Under the pieces are notes generated by a model. The model did not search any database, was not told where the DNA came from, and saw nothing but the letters and a program-made list of their open reading frames with translations. Made by a program: the position numbers and the translations under genes. A stretch of DNA of 18,201 nucleotides, from contig CAYWRH010000086.1 of the NCBI GenBank assembly GCA_964460435.1, forward strand, positions 1-18,201, in the 5' to 3' direction. Numbering within the stretch: position 1 is the first letter of the stretch; each line of letters opens with the position of its first letter. Source of the stretch: JAAZBV01 sp964460435 (GTDB lineage Bacteria; Desulfobacterota; DSM-4660; Desulfatiglandales; HGW-15). Shown here in pieces: positions 1 to 7,577 of this stretch.

Positions 1-43
1 AGGTAACTTAGCATCTCCGACTGCTACAGAAAAGATGGGTTGC

Positions 44-754
44 TCAGACGCTTACCTTGTAATCGGATGCGTTTGCCCCTGAATGGCTTCTCTGTACACC
101 AAATGGCATATATTCAGTTGTCTCAGTATCCGCTCCTGTACTATCTGTAATAGCAGTGGTGCTGCCAAGATGATCCTTATGGAATATTTTAGAATTATTT
201 ATATTTGTACCTTCTATACTGGCAACCCTCATGTTCCCTGCAAAGATATACTTTGTTGCCACACCATTCTTTATCTCATAATTATTGCTTACATAATAGG
301 TGGTTATCCCTCCTGCCACCTTTTTAGCCCTGGCGCCATTACCATCATATGTAAGGGTTGTTGTAACAGCACCGTTACGCGATACTGTAAGCGGCATGTT
401 ATCCGCATTCCATTTAAGGGTTCTTGTAGCTATATTGGCCGGGTTTGTAAAATCAGGCCCGGTTAACATATTGCCATTGGCATCATAGGTAAAGCTATAA
501 GGGATACCATTATAACTAATGGAACTTACCGCATTTATATGGTCAGGGTCATTATAGGTAAAAATCAATGCCTCTGCCGTTGTTGGTGGTGAAAGAGCAC
601 CTGCAACATCCTCTGACAATAACCTGTGCAGGTTGTCATACTGATACGTGTATGTAACAGGTGTTGAACCACTGCTATCAGTAATAGTTAATAAATCCCC
701 TGCCTTTGAGTATGTATACAGTCTGTTTTGAATAACATAGTTAATTGAATAAGC
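44..754 (-). pseudogene. RHS/YD-repeat protein fragment, broken at both ends
   Basis: The open frame runs from just after a TAG stop at 755-757 down to a TGA ending at 44, about 236 codons. No ATG lies in its upstream part; the first usable start is an internal TTG at 617-619 without a ribosome binding site. The translation has YD-repeat signatures (YTYSKAGDLLTITDSSGS, YTYQYDNLHRLLSED, FTYDANGNML, LKWNADNMPLTV, LTYDGNGARAKKV) and the RHS core motif HKDHLGSTTAITDSTG followed by EYMPFG. In intact RHS proteins, DYK is followed by the FTGKE and Y-ARYYDP core and a variable C-terminal toxin or effector. Here the reading ends VSV-stop directly after DYK. Intact RHS proteins usually exceed 1000 residues and form a secreted shell around their C-terminal toxin. 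With the N-terminal repeats, the core end and the toxin all missing, this is read as a decayed remnant. The family assignment is firm; the pseudogene status is inferred. Confidence 0.8.
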
Positions 755-923
755 CTAATCAATATGAGTCAAGAGGACGTAATGAAGCTAATTAGGGCAA
801 GATGGATTTGCTGATGGTTCTATTCCTCAAAATTTCTCCTGTAAACCGCACTTTTATCCCCTACAAGGGTGCAGTTATGAGAGAAAGATTAGGTGTAAAA
901 GAAAAATAATATGAACAGGAAAA

Positions 924-1670
924 TCATTCCTGATTTTCTTTATGCTTTTTATCCGTATACCAGTCTATCTGACGGCATATGCCCCTGATCAGCCGTACCT
1001 CTCTGGCCCGCAGTTGGAGCCTTGAGAAGAACCTTCTAACATAAAGCATCCAGAGGGCAGGATTCTGCGGATTCAGATAGCCTATTTTGGATAATACCCT
1101 GCTCAGATGTTCATACATCCCCTCTGTCTCAAAACTGTTAGCAAGCCGTGGCAGGGGTTTTTCCGCCTCTATGATTGATGCCTTGAAGAGTTCATAACAG
1201 ATAATAAGGACCGCCTGTGCAAGGTTCAATGATGAAAAATCCGAGGTTGGGATGGTTGTAATTGTATGACAGTACTGCAGGTGTTCATTTGAGAGCCCCT
1301 TATCTTCAGGGCCGAACAGGATTGCAACTTCATTATTCTGGGATACATCAACAAGTTTCTGGGCAAGAGTTACCGGCGCTGTCATTGCAGGTCTGTACGT
1401 TCCGAGCCGTGCAGTTGTCCCTGCGACATACCCGAACCCTCCTATGGCCTCTTTCAGGTCACTAAATATCTCAATATTGTCTATTATACGCTCAGAATGG
1501 ATAGTTCCTGATTTAAGCATCCTCTCCCTGTCAACCCTTTTCGGATTAACAAGGATCAGCCGCTCCATACCCATATTATTTATGGCACGCGCAGCAGCCC
1601 CGATATTTTCAGGTATCTGCGTGTCCACAAGTATGATGGCAATGTTTTCCTTTTTAAGCCTGATTTCCAT
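924..1670 (-). CDS. trmJ: TrmJ-like tRNA (cytidine/uridine-32) 2'-O-methyltransferase
   Basis: 248-residue SPOUT-fold RNA methyltransferase of the TrmH family, group 1, close to the 246 residues of E. coli TrmJ. TrmJ proteins use S-adenosylmethionine to methylate the 2'-OH of nucleotide 32 in the tRNA anticodon loop, in the cytoplasm. Motif 1 is at 19-34 (PENIGAAARAINNMG, with the conserved Asn and Arg), motif 2 at 118-127 (LFGPEDKGLS) and motif 3 at 139-160 (TIPTSDFSSLNLAQAV), which together form the trefoil-knot cofactor site. The C-terminal 80 residues are the TrmJ-type helical extension. The ATG at 1668-1670 has no clear Shine-Dalgarno. The gene lies downstream of the efflux operon in the same direction but is separated from it by a strong terminator (1694-1724), so it probably has its own weak promoter or depends on read-through. 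Family is certain; nucleotide 32 is inferred from the family. Confidence 0.88.
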   Translation of the reverse strand: MEIRLKKENIAIILVDTQIPENIGAAARAINNMGMERLILVNPKRVDRERMLKSGTIHSERIIDNIEIFSDLKEAIGGFGYVAGTTARLGTYRPAMTAPVTLAQKLVDVSQNNEVAILFGPEDKGLSNEHLQYCHTITTIPTSDFSSLNLAQAVLIICYELFKASIIEAEKPLPRLANSFETEGMYEHLSRVLSKIGYLNPQNPALWMLYVRRFFSRLQLRAREVRLIRGICRQIDWYTDKKHKENQE

Positions 1671-1693
1671 TTATCTAAGTTATGTATAATAAA

Positions 1694-1724
1694 GAGGCAG
1701 CATGGCTTATTACCATGCTGCCTC
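1694..1724 (-). terminator. Intrinsic terminator of the RND efflux operon
   Basis: A perfect 12-bp stem (GAGGCAGCATGG at 1694-1705 paired with CCATGCTGCCTC at 1713-1724) encloses a 7-nt loop. On the minus strand it starts six bases after the permease stop codon and is followed by TTTATTAT. It therefore closes the efflux operon and insulates it from trmJ, whose start codon is 24 bases further on. Confidence 0.85.
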
Positions 1725-1729
1725 CTTTT

Positions 1730-4700
1730 CTAAATCTCCTGTGTATCATCCTCAGGCCTTATGCCGGTAAGCCTGTAGAATGGGGCCCAGTATGCCCTCT
1801 TCAATCTCTGTCTGCCTCGCTTAAAGGCAAGGCTTGATGTATGTGTTAGAGAATAGAGGGTTGGAACCACTACCAGGGTCAGGACTGTTGCAATGGCAAG
1901 GCCGAATATTACTGCAATAGCCATTGATGTCCACCATTGGCTTGATTCACTCATCCATGCAATCTCCATGATATGAAAATCATATGAAACGCCTGTTACC
2001 ATAGGGATCAGCCCCAGAATGGTGGTGATTGCTGTGAGAAAAACCGGTCTGAGCCTGGTGCAACCTGCTGCAATAATTGCCTCTCTTACTTCCATGCCCC
2101 TTTCACAGAGCTTGTTTGTGTAATCGATAAGAACAATCGCATTATTGACCACAACACCCACAAGCGATATCACGCCAACACCTGTCATGATGATCCCAAA
2201 GGGATAATTCATTACTGTAAGACCGAAGAATACACCCCCAAGAGAGAGTAATACAGATATCATGATGATTGTAACCTGGAGAATGGAGTTAAACATGGCT
2301 ACCAGGATAATAATAACCAGAAATACGGCAATAAGGAATGCCTTGCTCAGAAACTCCTCAGCCTCCTTCTGCATATCCTCTTCACCTGTAAACTTGATGT
2401 TATATCCGGGCGGGAGATTGAAATGTGCAAGCTGTTTTTCAGCCTCTTTTCTTACGACCGCTCCGGGTATCTTGTCTTCATCCACATTTGCCTTTACAGT
2501 AACAATGCGTTCATCATTCTTCCTGTTTATCTGTCCGAGCCCTCCTGTAACCTCAAATTTTGCAATTGTGCTTAAAGGTATAAGCCCGCTTGTTGTTGGT
2601 ATGAGCAGTTCTCTGAGAATATCGGTATTCTTTCTCTCATCTTCACCAAGCTGTATGGTTATATCATAATCATCATTATCTTCACGGAATGTTGAAACCT
2701 TCATGCCATTATAGGCAACCTTTAAAACAAAGCCTATTGTGTTTGTAGAAAGCCCAAGCATTGCGGCCTTCTGCCTGTCAACATGCACCTTGATTGTTGG
2801 CGAGCCTGACACATAATCGTCCCTTACATCATAAACATAGGGCATATTTTCCAGTTTGCTGCGCACCTCATGGGTTATTTCGCCCAATACTGTTGGATTA
2901 TCACCTGATATCTCAATATTTATTGCGCTTCCTGTTGGGGGGCCTTCCTCTTCTTCTGCAATGGTTATCTCCCCTCCGGTTACATTTTTTATCCTCTCTC
3001 TTATTATCTCAATATTTTTATATGAAGAGCTGTTTCTCTCCTTTAATTCATAGAGTTGCACACCTATCCTGTTTGGTGAGTTATCCTCAAAAAGAGAGAC
3101 CCCGCCGCCCTGCACAGATACAGCCCTTGAAAAGATATACTGAATATCAGACAGGTCAGTGATGCCTTTAACCTTTTTGCCGCTTTTAAGCGTATGGTTT
3201 CTGCTCTCATCATTCTGGTTGTAGCAATCTATCGGTTTTTCACCGGGCTTGGGTAAATAATCTGCCCCTTTGCAAAGGGCGAGTTCAATGTCCCTCGCAA
3301 CCCTGTCAGAGTAATCAAGGTCTGCCCCTTCAGGCATTTCTATATTGATATATACATTTTCAGGCTCAATATTAGGGAAAAACTCCTCGCTCTTTTCAAG
3401 TCCTACCCTGTAGAACCAGAGCATGATAAGCAATGCAACTACAAGAAAGGATGCGATCAAAACCGGCACCCTGTTATTAAGGGAGCGTATAAGCAGGCCC
3501 CTGTAAGCCCTTAAAATCGGCCCATTAACCTCTATTGGCGCCTCACCCGCCTTTTCCACCTCTTCTGCGCTCATTGTGCCATTCTTTTTCACAGGCGGCG
3601 TTTTCATAAAAATGGATGCCAGCACCGGGTTAATTACAAGCGCCACAAAGAGTGATGACATGAGGGTGATTATAACTGTTTTTGGCAGGTAATTCATAAA
3701 CCCTCCCATAATGCCCGGCCAGAAAACCATTGGAAAAAATGCCGCAACAGTAGTAAGGGTTGAGGCGATAACAGGCATGGCAACCTCATCGGTGGCCTTA
3801 ATGGCTGCCTGTATTTTGGGCACGCCCTGCTCCATGTAGCGGAATATATTTTCAACAATGACGATGGCGTTATCCACCAGCATGCCAAGAGAAAGGGTGA
3901 GCGAGAAGAGCACGACCATATTAAGCGTTATTCCGAGCACATCAAGTATTACAAAGGATATAAACATTGAAAGGGGTATCGCCGTGCTTACAAGGATAGC
4001 ATTTCTCATGCCCATTGCAAAAAAGAGTACAAATATAACCAGGATCAACCCTGTAATAATATTGTTCTCAAGGTCTTCAACGAGCATCCTGATATCCTTG
4101 GCCTCATTCATCAGCCTTGTAATCTCTGTCCCTTTGGGCCAGAGCCTTGACTGCTCATTGATTATTTTGTCTATCTTGTCGACGATTTCTATTATATTTT
4201 CGCCAGAGCGTTTCTTGATCTGTATGTTAACGGCAGGCTTTCCATTAAGACGGGATCTGCCTGTCTCCTCCTTGTACCCATCGATTACCCTTGCAACATC
4301 TTTGAGGTAAACAGGGTGACCTTCATAGGTGCCAACAACAAGGCCGTATATCTCGTCAGGGGTCTCAAATTCACCGGGTACCCTCAACTGGAACCTGCCG
4401 TCGCCCATCCTTATGCCGCCTCCTGACGTGTTTCTGTTTTCATCAGCGATTACAGCCTGGAGGCTCAGCACTGAAAGACCATAATATGCAAGCTTGAACG
4501 GGTCAGGCTCAACCCTTATCTCCCTTTCAAGGCCGCCTGTGATCTCTGCCTCAAGTACGCCCGGTATTGCCTCTATCTCATCGCTGAGGTCCTCTGCAAG
4601 ATCCTTTATCCTGACAAGACCAACTGTGCCTGATAATGAGAGGACAAGGATAGGCATCTCTGAGATATTTATCTCGCTTACAACGGGGTCATCTTCAAGG

Positions 4701-5068
4701 TCAGAAGGAAGCTCACCCTTTGCCATATCCACCTTATCCTTGGTTTTTGTAACCACCTCATCAATGTCAGTACCGGTGATAAATTCAATAACAATAGAGC
4801 TTGCGCCCTCAACGCTTGATGAGGTGATGTTTTTAACACCCTCAAGCCCCTTGAGCTTCTTTTCAATGGGTATTGTAATAGATTGCTCAATATCAAGGGG
4901 AGCGACACCAGGATAAACTGTGCTGACAAAGACATAAGGGATAGAGATATCAGGCGCAGACTCCCTGGGCATGGAGTAATATGATACTATGCCAAAAACA
5001 GTAAGGCATATCATAAGCACTATTACTGCTGTGCTTTTTTTTACGGAAATAGCTGTTATGGATGTCAT
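1730..5068 (-). CDS. RND-family efflux permease (AcrB/ACR_tran type)
   Basis: 1112-residue inner-membrane proton antiporter of the resistance-nodulation-division superfamily, a normal length for the family. It has the expected plan: a first membrane helix at about 13-31, a large periplasmic porter domain opening with PRESAPDISIPYVFVSTVYPG, six helices around 335-490, a second periplasmic domain, and six helices near the C terminus. The TM4 proton-relay motif reads GMLVDNAIVIVEN (Asp399-Asn400) instead of the Asp-Asp pair of AcrB, and TM10 reads GVVVNNAIVLID (975-976) where AcrB has its essential Lys. Both variants occur in uncharacterised RND branches, so substrate and coupling cannot be taken from AcrB. 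It lacks the GAxxMVEN-type signature of CzcA metal pumps. The ATG overlaps the adaptor stop by 4 bp and has an AGGGAGA ribosome site. No outer-membrane channel gene is nearby, so a TolC-like partner must come from elsewhere. Confidence 0.92.
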   Translation of the reverse strand: MTSITAISVKKSTAVIVLMICLTVFGIVSYYSMPRESAPDISIPYVFVSTVYPGVAPLDIEQSITIPIEKKLKGLEGVKNITSSSVEGASSIVIEFITGTDIDEVVTKTKDKVDMAKGELPSDLEDDPVVSEINISEMPILVLSLSGTVGLVRIKDLAEDLSDEIEAIPGVLEAEITGGLEREIRVEPDPFKLAYYGLSVLSLQAVIADENRNTSGGGIRMGDGRFQLRVPGEFETPDEIYGLVVGTYEGHPVYLKDVARVIDGYKEETGRSRLNGKPAVNIQIKKRSGENIIEIVDKIDKIINEQSRLWPKGTEITRLMNEAKDIRMLVEDLENNIITGLILVIFVLFFAMGMRNAILVSTAIPLSMFISFVILDVLGITLNMVVLFSLTLSLGMLVDNAIVIVENIFRYMEQGVPKIQAAIKATDEVAMPVIASTLTTVAAFFPMVFWPGIMGGFMNYLPKTVIITLMSSLFVALVINPVLASIFMKTPPVKKNGTMSAEEVEKAGEAPIEVNGPILRAYRGLLIRSLNNRVPVLIASFLVVALLIMLWFYRVGLEKSEEFFPNIEPENVYINIEMPEGADLDYSDRVARDIELALCKGADYLPKPGEKPIDCYNQNDESRNHTLKSGKKVKGITDLSDIQYIFSRAVSVQGGGVSLFEDNSPNRIGVQLYELKERNSSSYKNIEIIRERIKNVTGGEITIAEEEEGPPTGSAINIEISGDNPTVLGEITHEVRSKLENMPYVYDVRDDYVSGSPTIKVHVDRQKAAMLGLSTNTIGFVLKVAYNGMKVSTFREDNDDYDITIQLGEDERKNTDILRELLIPTTSGLIPLSTIAKFEVTGGLGQINRKNDERIVTVKANVDEDKIPGAVVRKEAEKQLAHFNLPPGYNIKFTGEEDMQKEAEEFLSKAFLIAVFLVIIILVAMFNSILQVTIIMISVLLSLGGVFFGLTVMNYPFGIIMTGVGVISLVGVVVNNAIVLIDYTNKLCERGMEVREAIIAAGCTRLRPVFLTAITTILGLIPMVTGVSYDFHIMEIAWMSESSQWWTSMAIAVIFGLAIATVLTLVVVPTLYSLTHTSSLAFKRGRQRLKRAYWAPFYRLTGIRPEDDTQEI

Positions 5069-6210
5069 GAATTCAAAATCTCCCTTGGATCGGTTACCTG
5101 CCTGATGACATCAACCTTCTGACCGCTGTCCAGAACCCTGTGCCCCACAATAATGAGATGGTCTCCGGGTTCAAGCCCTTTTGTGACCTGTATTTCCCAG
5201 TTTGAAATGATGCCCAGTTCTATGTTCCGTTTTTCCACAACGCCATCTTTCTCTATATATACAAATTTATCACTACCCTGTGCAATTACCGCATAAAGAG
5301 GAATTACAAAAGAATTTTGAAATCTCTTTTTTATTATCTCCACCCTGGCAAACATACCGGGCAAAATCTTTCCATCCGGGTTGGGCACCTCCAGTTCAAG
5401 GTTGTATAACCTTGCCATTGACCCAGGATTACGTGAAAGGAATATCTTTTTACCTTTAACAAGCATATTATTGAGCGCCTCTATCTTTATATCAGCCTCG
5501 TTCAGGTCAATGACTGATGCGACATCACTTTCAGGGATGCCCACGGTCACCTTTACATTGCCTGTCTGAAGGATCTGGGCAACCGGTTTATCAACACCCA
5601 ACCAGTCGCCGACCTTTGTCTCTATTTCATTTAACCTTCCGCTTATAGGGGCCTTTATGCTGCATCTCTCCAGCGCAAGCTTTGCCTCATCATACTGTGA
5701 TTTCAGTGATTTCAACTGGGCATTCACCTTATCAAGGTCTGTAATGGCTGCTATCTTTTTTTCAGCAAGTTCTGAAATGCGCTTGTGATCAAGAACTGCT
5801 AGCTCATAGTTGGCCTCAATATTGTCAAGCCTCAACTGATAATCCCTGTCATCCAGCTTAACAAGCACCTGACCCTTTTCTACCAGCTGCCCCTCCCTGG
5901 CAGGTATGCTTACCACCCGGCCTGATACCTCTGATTTTACCCAGAGGGCTTCAAAGGATTCTATTTCTGCAGGGAGATTTATCCTGTCGTAAAAATCCCT
6001 TGGCTGGACAAGCAAGGTAATCACCTTGACCGCCTGGATATCCTCTTTTTGGGCATTTTTTTTCTCATTATCAAGACGCTCTTTTTTTGAGGCAAGCATT
6101 ATACCGGTGCTGCCGGAGAGTATAAGCAACACTATAACCATCAGCCAGGGAAAATATCCCCATATGAACCTAAGTATCTTTATTTTTGTATCTGATTCAG
6201 GATGTAACAT
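5065..6210 (-). CDS. RND efflux periplasmic adaptor (membrane fusion protein)
   Basis: 381-residue adaptor linking the RND permease to an outer-membrane channel. Residues 20-40 form one hydrophobic segment with no lipobox Cys, so it is anchored by a transmembrane helix rather than lipidated. The order is MFP-like: first half of the lipoyl domain at about 88-122 (VKSEVSGRVVSIPAREGQLV), a short alpha-helical hairpin at about 123-182, second lipoyl half at 184-215 (CSIKAPISGRLNEI), beta-barrel at about 218-300, and a membrane-proximal domain to the end. The hairpin is short for a TolC-contacting adaptor, but the fold is clear. The start ATG follows a purine-rich AAAGGAAAAAAGGAA stretch. The stop codon overlaps the permease start by 4 bp, indicating translational coupling. 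It is the first gene of the operon, about 216 nt downstream of the predicted transcription start. Confidence 0.92.
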   Translation of the reverse strand: MLHPESDTKIKILRFIWGYFPWLMVIVLLILSGSTGIMLASKKERLDNEKKNAQKEDIQAVKVITLLVQPRDFYDRINLPAEIESFEALWVKSEVSGRVVSIPAREGQLVEKGQVLVKLDDRDYQLRLDNIEANYELAVLDHKRISELAEKKIAAITDLDKVNAQLKSLKSQYDEAKLALERCSIKAPISGRLNEIETKVGDWLGVDKPVAQILQTGNVKVTVGIPESDVASVIDLNEADIKIEALNNMLVKGKKIFLSRNPGSMARLYNLELEVPNPDGKILPGMFARVEIIKKRFQNSFVIPLYAVIAQGSDKFVYIEKDGVVEKRNIELGIISNWEIQVTKGLEPGDHLIIVGHRVLDSGQKVDVIRQVTDPREILNS

Positions 6211-6297
6211 TTCCTTTTTTCCTTTATCTTAATATTATCAAATTGCAGGCGTGAGCGAGTAAAACTGGTCTCATATACAGCTCAACCGAATCCATAA

Positions 6298-6327
6298 TTG
6301 ACTTGTAATTTCTATACTATTTATGAT
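6298..6327 (+). promoter_or_regulatory. Possible plus-strand promoter upstream of the ANTAR gene
   Basis: TTGACT (6298-6303) and TATGAT (6322-6327) are spaced by 18 bases. This would start transcription near 6334, giving a leader of about 260 nt before the GAF-ANTAR start and running antisense to the efflux leader. The remainder of the 382-base intergenic region (6211-6592) is AT-rich. Apart from the efflux promoter and the small palindrome at 6362-6374, I see no other gene or RNA in it. Confidence 0.3.
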
Positions 6328-6432
6328 GAGATCCAACCACCTTTAAGCTCAGAGATGTGTGATTGTTTAACAATACTGCCATTTCTGAAAATATATAATG
6401 AGGTAAATATCCGATTTAAAATTTTGCACACC

Positions 6433-6461
6433 ATAATATGAGTATATTATTCAGGTGTCAA
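6433..6461 (-). promoter_or_regulatory. Sigma70-like promoter for the RND efflux operon
   Basis: On the minus strand a perfect -35 box TTGACA (6456-6461) and a -10 box TATTAT (6433-6438) are separated by 17 bases, the optimal spacing. Transcription should begin near 6426, leaving a leader of about 216 nt before the adaptor ATG at 6210. A 13-bp palindrome (ATTGTTTAACAAT, 6362-6374) lies inside that leader and could be an operator. Confidence 0.7.
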
Positions 6462-6592
6462 GTGGCAAAAAGCAAGAATAGTCTTGAAATCCTCTTATAA
6501 ATATTTTAATTTCTTCAATATTCATTGAAAGATTAGTCTTTTGAATCAAACTTTCAAAAAAAGGGATTTTATATCAGGGAGAGTATTTAATT

Positions 6593-7315
6593 TTGGATAA
6601 TATTTCTGCGATAGATTATGAAAAATATATAAAGGCGCTTTCTGACATAAGCAGCGCTATTACATCAGACCTTTACATAGAAGAGATACTAAAACTCATT
6701 GTAATGGTTACAGCAAAGGTTACCGGGCTTGAAATCTGTTCTCTCTGGCTTGTGGATAATTCAGGCCCGCATAAAAAGATACGACTGAAGGCCACGCAGG
6801 CGATTGACCCCGATTATGTACAGGACAGGGCCCTTGATTTAAACGAGGGGGTTGTGGGTTATGTGGTGGCCAATAACAAACCCCTTATCCTCAAGGAGGT
6901 TATAAGCGAACCGAGATTCAAGGAAAAGGAGATGGCCAAAAAACTCGGCCTTGTTTCCATGCTGAGTGTGCCGCTGCAGGTTAAAAAGGGGGAGGTTATA
7001 GGTGTCTTAAACTGTTTTACCGCTGTTCCACATGATTTTACAGAACCAGAGATCAATCTTATTACTGCTGTTGCAAATCAGGCGGCAGTGGCGATCATGA
7101 ACACTGAGCTTATGGTAAAATCAAAGGTTATACAGGAAGAGCTTGAGGCCAGGAAGCTGATTGAAAGGGCAAAAGAGATCATTATGAACCGGAAGAATAT
7201 AAGCGGAAACGATGCCTTCAGATGGATACAGAAGCAAAGCATGAACACCCGTAAATCCATGAGACAGGTTGCTGAGGCTATACTTCTTTCAGAGGATATA
7301 GGACAAACATATTAA
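6593..7315 (+). CDS. GAF-ANTAR transcription antitermination regulator
   Basis: 240-residue one-component regulator. An N-terminal GAF sensor domain (about 27-170, with LNEGVVGYVVANNKPLIL and SVPLQVKKGEVIGVLNCF) joins through a helical linker to a C-terminal ANTAR domain (about 180-235: ARKLIERAKEIIMNR and the Ala/aromatic three-helix pattern ending MRQVAEAILLSE). ANTAR domains bind paired small RNA hairpins and stop a terminator from forming. The GAF domain would gate this with a small molecule or redox signal that the sequence does not reveal. The start is TTG, supported by GGGAGAG ten bases upstream; no ATG fits better. No receiver domain or kinase gene accompanies it, so GAF is the likely input. 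An ANTAR-type leader lies about 125 bases downstream, before the glutamate synthase gene on the same strand, making that its likely target. Confidence 0.9.
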   Translation: MDNISAIDYEKYIKALSDISSAITSDLYIEEILKLIVMVTAKVTGLEICSLWLVDNSGPHKKIRLKATQAIDPDYVQDRALDLNEGVVGYVVANNKPLILKEVISEPRFKEKEMAKKLGLVSMLSVPLQVKKGEVIGVLNCFTAVPHDFTEPEINLITAVANQAAVAIMNTELMVKSKVIQEELEARKLIERAKEIIMNRKNISGNDAFRWIQKQSMNTRKSMRQVAEAILLSEDIGQTY

Positions 7316-7396
7316 GAGATTTGCATGCCTTTTACTCATGTTTCTGATCCATTTTATTAGTAATACTAAATATATTATTTTTTTTAATTAAAGCTA

Positions 7397-7436
7397 TTGA
7401 CATTTCATTCAAGTAAAAATAAAAATAGCCTATAAT
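7397..7436 (+). promoter_or_regulatory. Promoter region of the glutamate synthase leader
   Basis: A perfect TTGACA (7397-7402) and a perfect TATAAT (7431-7436) are present but lie 28 bases apart, too far to work together. TTGACA could pair with TAAAAA at 7420-7425 (17-base spacing, start near 7432), which keeps the whole first leader hairpin. TATAAT could instead use a weak TTCAAG at 7408-7413 (start near 7443), which would clip that hairpin's base. The first choice fits the RNA better. Confidence 0.5.
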
Positions 7437-7440
7437 TTTA

Positions 7441-7487
7441 TTACACAACGGCGTGTAAATTTTAAAAAGAGGACAAAGACGTCTACT
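7441..7487 (+). ncRNA. ANTAR-responsive two-hairpin antiterminator leader
   Basis: Hairpin P1 (7441-7458) is a 6-bp stem, TTACAC with GTGTAA, around the six-base loop AACGGC. Nine bases later, hairpin P2 (7468-7487) has four pairs (one G-U) closing the six-base loop AAAGAC (7475-7480), then an A-A mismatch and two more pairs. Both loops have A at position 1 and G at position 4, the conserved recognition pattern of ANTAR target RNAs, which bind as tandem hexaloop hairpins. P2 shares 7475-7484 with the 5' arm of the terminator that follows, so the two folds exclude each other. Bound ANTAR protein would hold P2 and allow transcription into the glutamate synthase gene. The structure is read by eye; the partner is inferred from the ANTAR gene just upstream. 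Confidence 0.85.
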
Positions 7488-7515
7488 CCGATCTCGGAGA
7501 GGCGTCTTTTTTTTT
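7475..7515 (+). terminator. Leader terminator controlled by the ANTAR hairpin
   Basis: The 5' arm 7475-7484 (AAAGACGTCT) pairs with 7500-7509 (AGGCGTCTTT, one G-U), followed by a bulged A and five GC-rich pairs (CTCCG with CGGAG) closing an ATCT tetraloop. A run of nine T ends at 7515. This strong intrinsic terminator stands 62 bases before the glutamate synthase ATG and is incompatible with hairpin P2, as expected for a regulated attenuator. Confidence 0.9.
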
Positions 7516-7577
7516 GTATTTACCATCTTTTTCTTTCAGGAAAAGGGCCTTTAAAAATTTAACTGGAGGTATTAGCA

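Noticed and set aside
1..43. A short minus-strand reading QPIFSVAVGDAKLP at the window edge
   Set aside because: Only 14 codons before the edge and out of frame with the RHS fragment; no family recognised.
814..909. A 31-codon plus-strand ORF between the RHS fragment and trmJ
   Set aside because: No ribosome binding site, no recognisable motif, and too short to support. The 169-base gap shows nothing else convincing.
919..938. Hairpin GAAAATCA/TGATTTTC at the end of trmJ as a terminator
   Set aside because: AT-rich 8-bp stem with no T run after it on the minus strand; too weak to call.
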